A stretch of 8,042 nt of DNA, taken from NCBI GenBank assembly GCA_947653315.1, contig CANTGP010000125.1:1-8042 (forward strand). The letters run 5' to 3'. This DNA is from an uncultured Lachnospiraceae bacterium. GTDB taxonomy: Bacteria > Bacillota > Clostridia > Lachnospirales > Lachnospiraceae. The position numbers and the translations under genes were made by a program. The notes under the pieces were generated by a model. It was not told where the DNA came from, did no database searches, and saw only the letters and a list, made by a program, of their open reading frames with translations. Below are positions 7,786 to 8,042 of this stretch, piece by piece (the stretch's first letter is position 1; every line of letters begins with the position of its first letter).

Positions 7786-7830
7786 AAAAATCCCGTATAC
7801 AGACGGAAGATACTGCATACGGGATTTCTT
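7786..7830 (+). terminator. Rho-independent terminator after the hybrid kinase gene
   Basis: An 11-bp perfect stem, AAATCCCGTAT (7788-7798) with ATACGGGATTT (7817-7827), extends after one mismatch by CAG/CTG (7800-7802 with 7813-7815), leaving a 10-base loop. The A-run at 7786-7790 and the TTTCTT at 7825-7830 give it a T-rich 3' side on the + strand and a run of Us on the opposite strand, so it may work in both directions. It begins 26 bases after the kinase stop. Confidence 0.82.
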
Positions 7831-7840
7831 GTGCACAGCC

Positions 7841-7876
7841 CCATGCAGAGGAATATGCCGCCAAGGCGGCGCATGG
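7841..7876. repeat. Bulged GC-rich hairpin
   Basis: GCCGCC (7857-7862) pairs with GGCGGC (7865-7870) around a two-base AA centre. An outer arm CCATGC (7841-7846) pairs with GCATGG (7871-7876), leaving a 10-base bulge on the left side. The inner loop is tight, so an RNA would open one or two pairs. The strict two-part symmetry suggests a real structured element. No T-run follows, so it is not by itself a terminator. Confidence 0.5.
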
Positions 7877-7885
7877 TGGGCGCGG

Positions 7886-7942
7886 CGGGCGTAACAGCCT
7901 GAATATTATGTTGGGGGCGGACGCCCGTGTGTGAGTTTTTTT
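7886..7942 (+). terminator. Possible second terminator-like hairpin with T-run
   Basis: CGGGCGT (7886-7892) and ACGCCCG (7921-7927) form a perfect 7-bp stem with a 28-base loop. Seven Ts follow at 7936-7942 after an 8-base gap. The wide loop and the gap make it weaker than a classical intrinsic terminator, and GGGC at 7915-7918 could compete for the same right arm. It may back up the terminator upstream or be part of a repeat element. Confidence 0.4.
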
Positions 7943-8005
7943 AGTGACCGGCAGCAGTGCAACTGCCTGTCCCGGTTTTCCGTGCATTTTTTCCGCGAGC
8001 AACGA

Positions 8006-8037
8006 GTCAAGTAGACGTGCTTGCACGTCTATTTGAC
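8006..8037. repeat. 15-bp inverted repeat (palindromic hairpin) at the window end
   Basis: GTCAAGTAGACGTGC (8006-8020) pairs with GCACGTCTATTTGAC (8023-8037) across a two-base TT centre. There is one G-T wobble and otherwise perfect complementarity. As RNA it would fold into a very stable stem, with the innermost pairs opening for the loop. No T-run follows within the window, so terminator function cannot be judged. It could also be a protein-binding palindrome or an intergenic repeat unit. Confidence 0.7.
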
Positions 8038-8042
8038 GACTG

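Larger units (their letters stand above)
7831..8042. other. Structured intergenic region without a convincing gene
   Basis: This stretch after the first terminator holds at least three inverted repeats, two T-runs (7936-7942 and 7987-7992), a smaller pair GGCAG/CTGCC (7950-7954 with 7963-7967), and GC-rich runs unlike the coding sequence upstream. The minus strand is open from 8026 to 7784, about 80 codons. That frame runs straight through all the hairpins, has no family resemblance I can name, and would end inside the kinase terminator, so it is not called as a gene. A dispersed intergenic repeat is the best guess. Confidence 0.45.

Noticed and set aside
7677..7934. A + strand frame starting inside the kinase 3' end and running past the terminator.
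   Set aside because: It is in another frame than the second receiver and crosses the terminator stem. Its translation is low-complexity and unrecognised.
7784..8026. An open frame of 80 codons on the minus strand.
   Set aside because: It runs through every hairpin of the intergenic block and ends in the kinase terminator. I can name no family match or clear ribosome binding site.

Overview
The window looks like a chromosomal signalling region from a Gram-positive Clostridia bacterium, most likely a Lachnospiraceae relative. That assignment is inference from three things: strong Shine-Dalgarno sequences, a PAS-type sensor with a CHELW...CxxCP cysteine signature that I associate from memory with Lachnospiraceae regulators, and a base composition that by eye is about half G+C. 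All supported genes are on the + strand. I see no tRNA, rRNA, CRISPR array, transposase, phage gene or plasmid gene.

Layout. At the left edge is the 3' part of a membrane-anchored protein with an extracytoplasmic DUF4163/DUF3298-like (RsiV-type) domain (2-961). Its reading frame is open to the window edge, so its true start is outside. After short gaps with good ribosome binding sites come a 118-residue uncharacterised protein (976-1332) and a stand-alone ABC-fold ATPase (1348-2208). After 54 bases follows a 601-residue PAS-PAS-GGDEF-GAF diguanylate cyclase (2263-4068). These four genes could be one transcript. A 91-base AT-rich gap with a likely extended -10 promoter then precedes a very large soluble hybrid histidine kinase (4160-7759). 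It has about five PAS-like sensor modules, HisKA and HATPase, and two receiver domains, but no HPt or output domain. A strong intrinsic terminator (7786-7830) closes the run.

The last ~210 bases hold no convincing gene but are dense with inverted repeats: a bulged hairpin, a second terminator-like hairpin with a T-run, and a 15-bp palindrome at the window end. They may be part of a dispersed intergenic repeat.

How the genes may work together: the cyclase and the kinase are neighbouring cytoplasmic sensors with multiple PAS-like input domains, one producing c-di-GMP and the other a phosphorylation signal. The kinase must pass its signal to a partner outside the window or act through protein contacts. 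A functional link with the upstream membrane protein, small protein and ATPase rests only on gene order.
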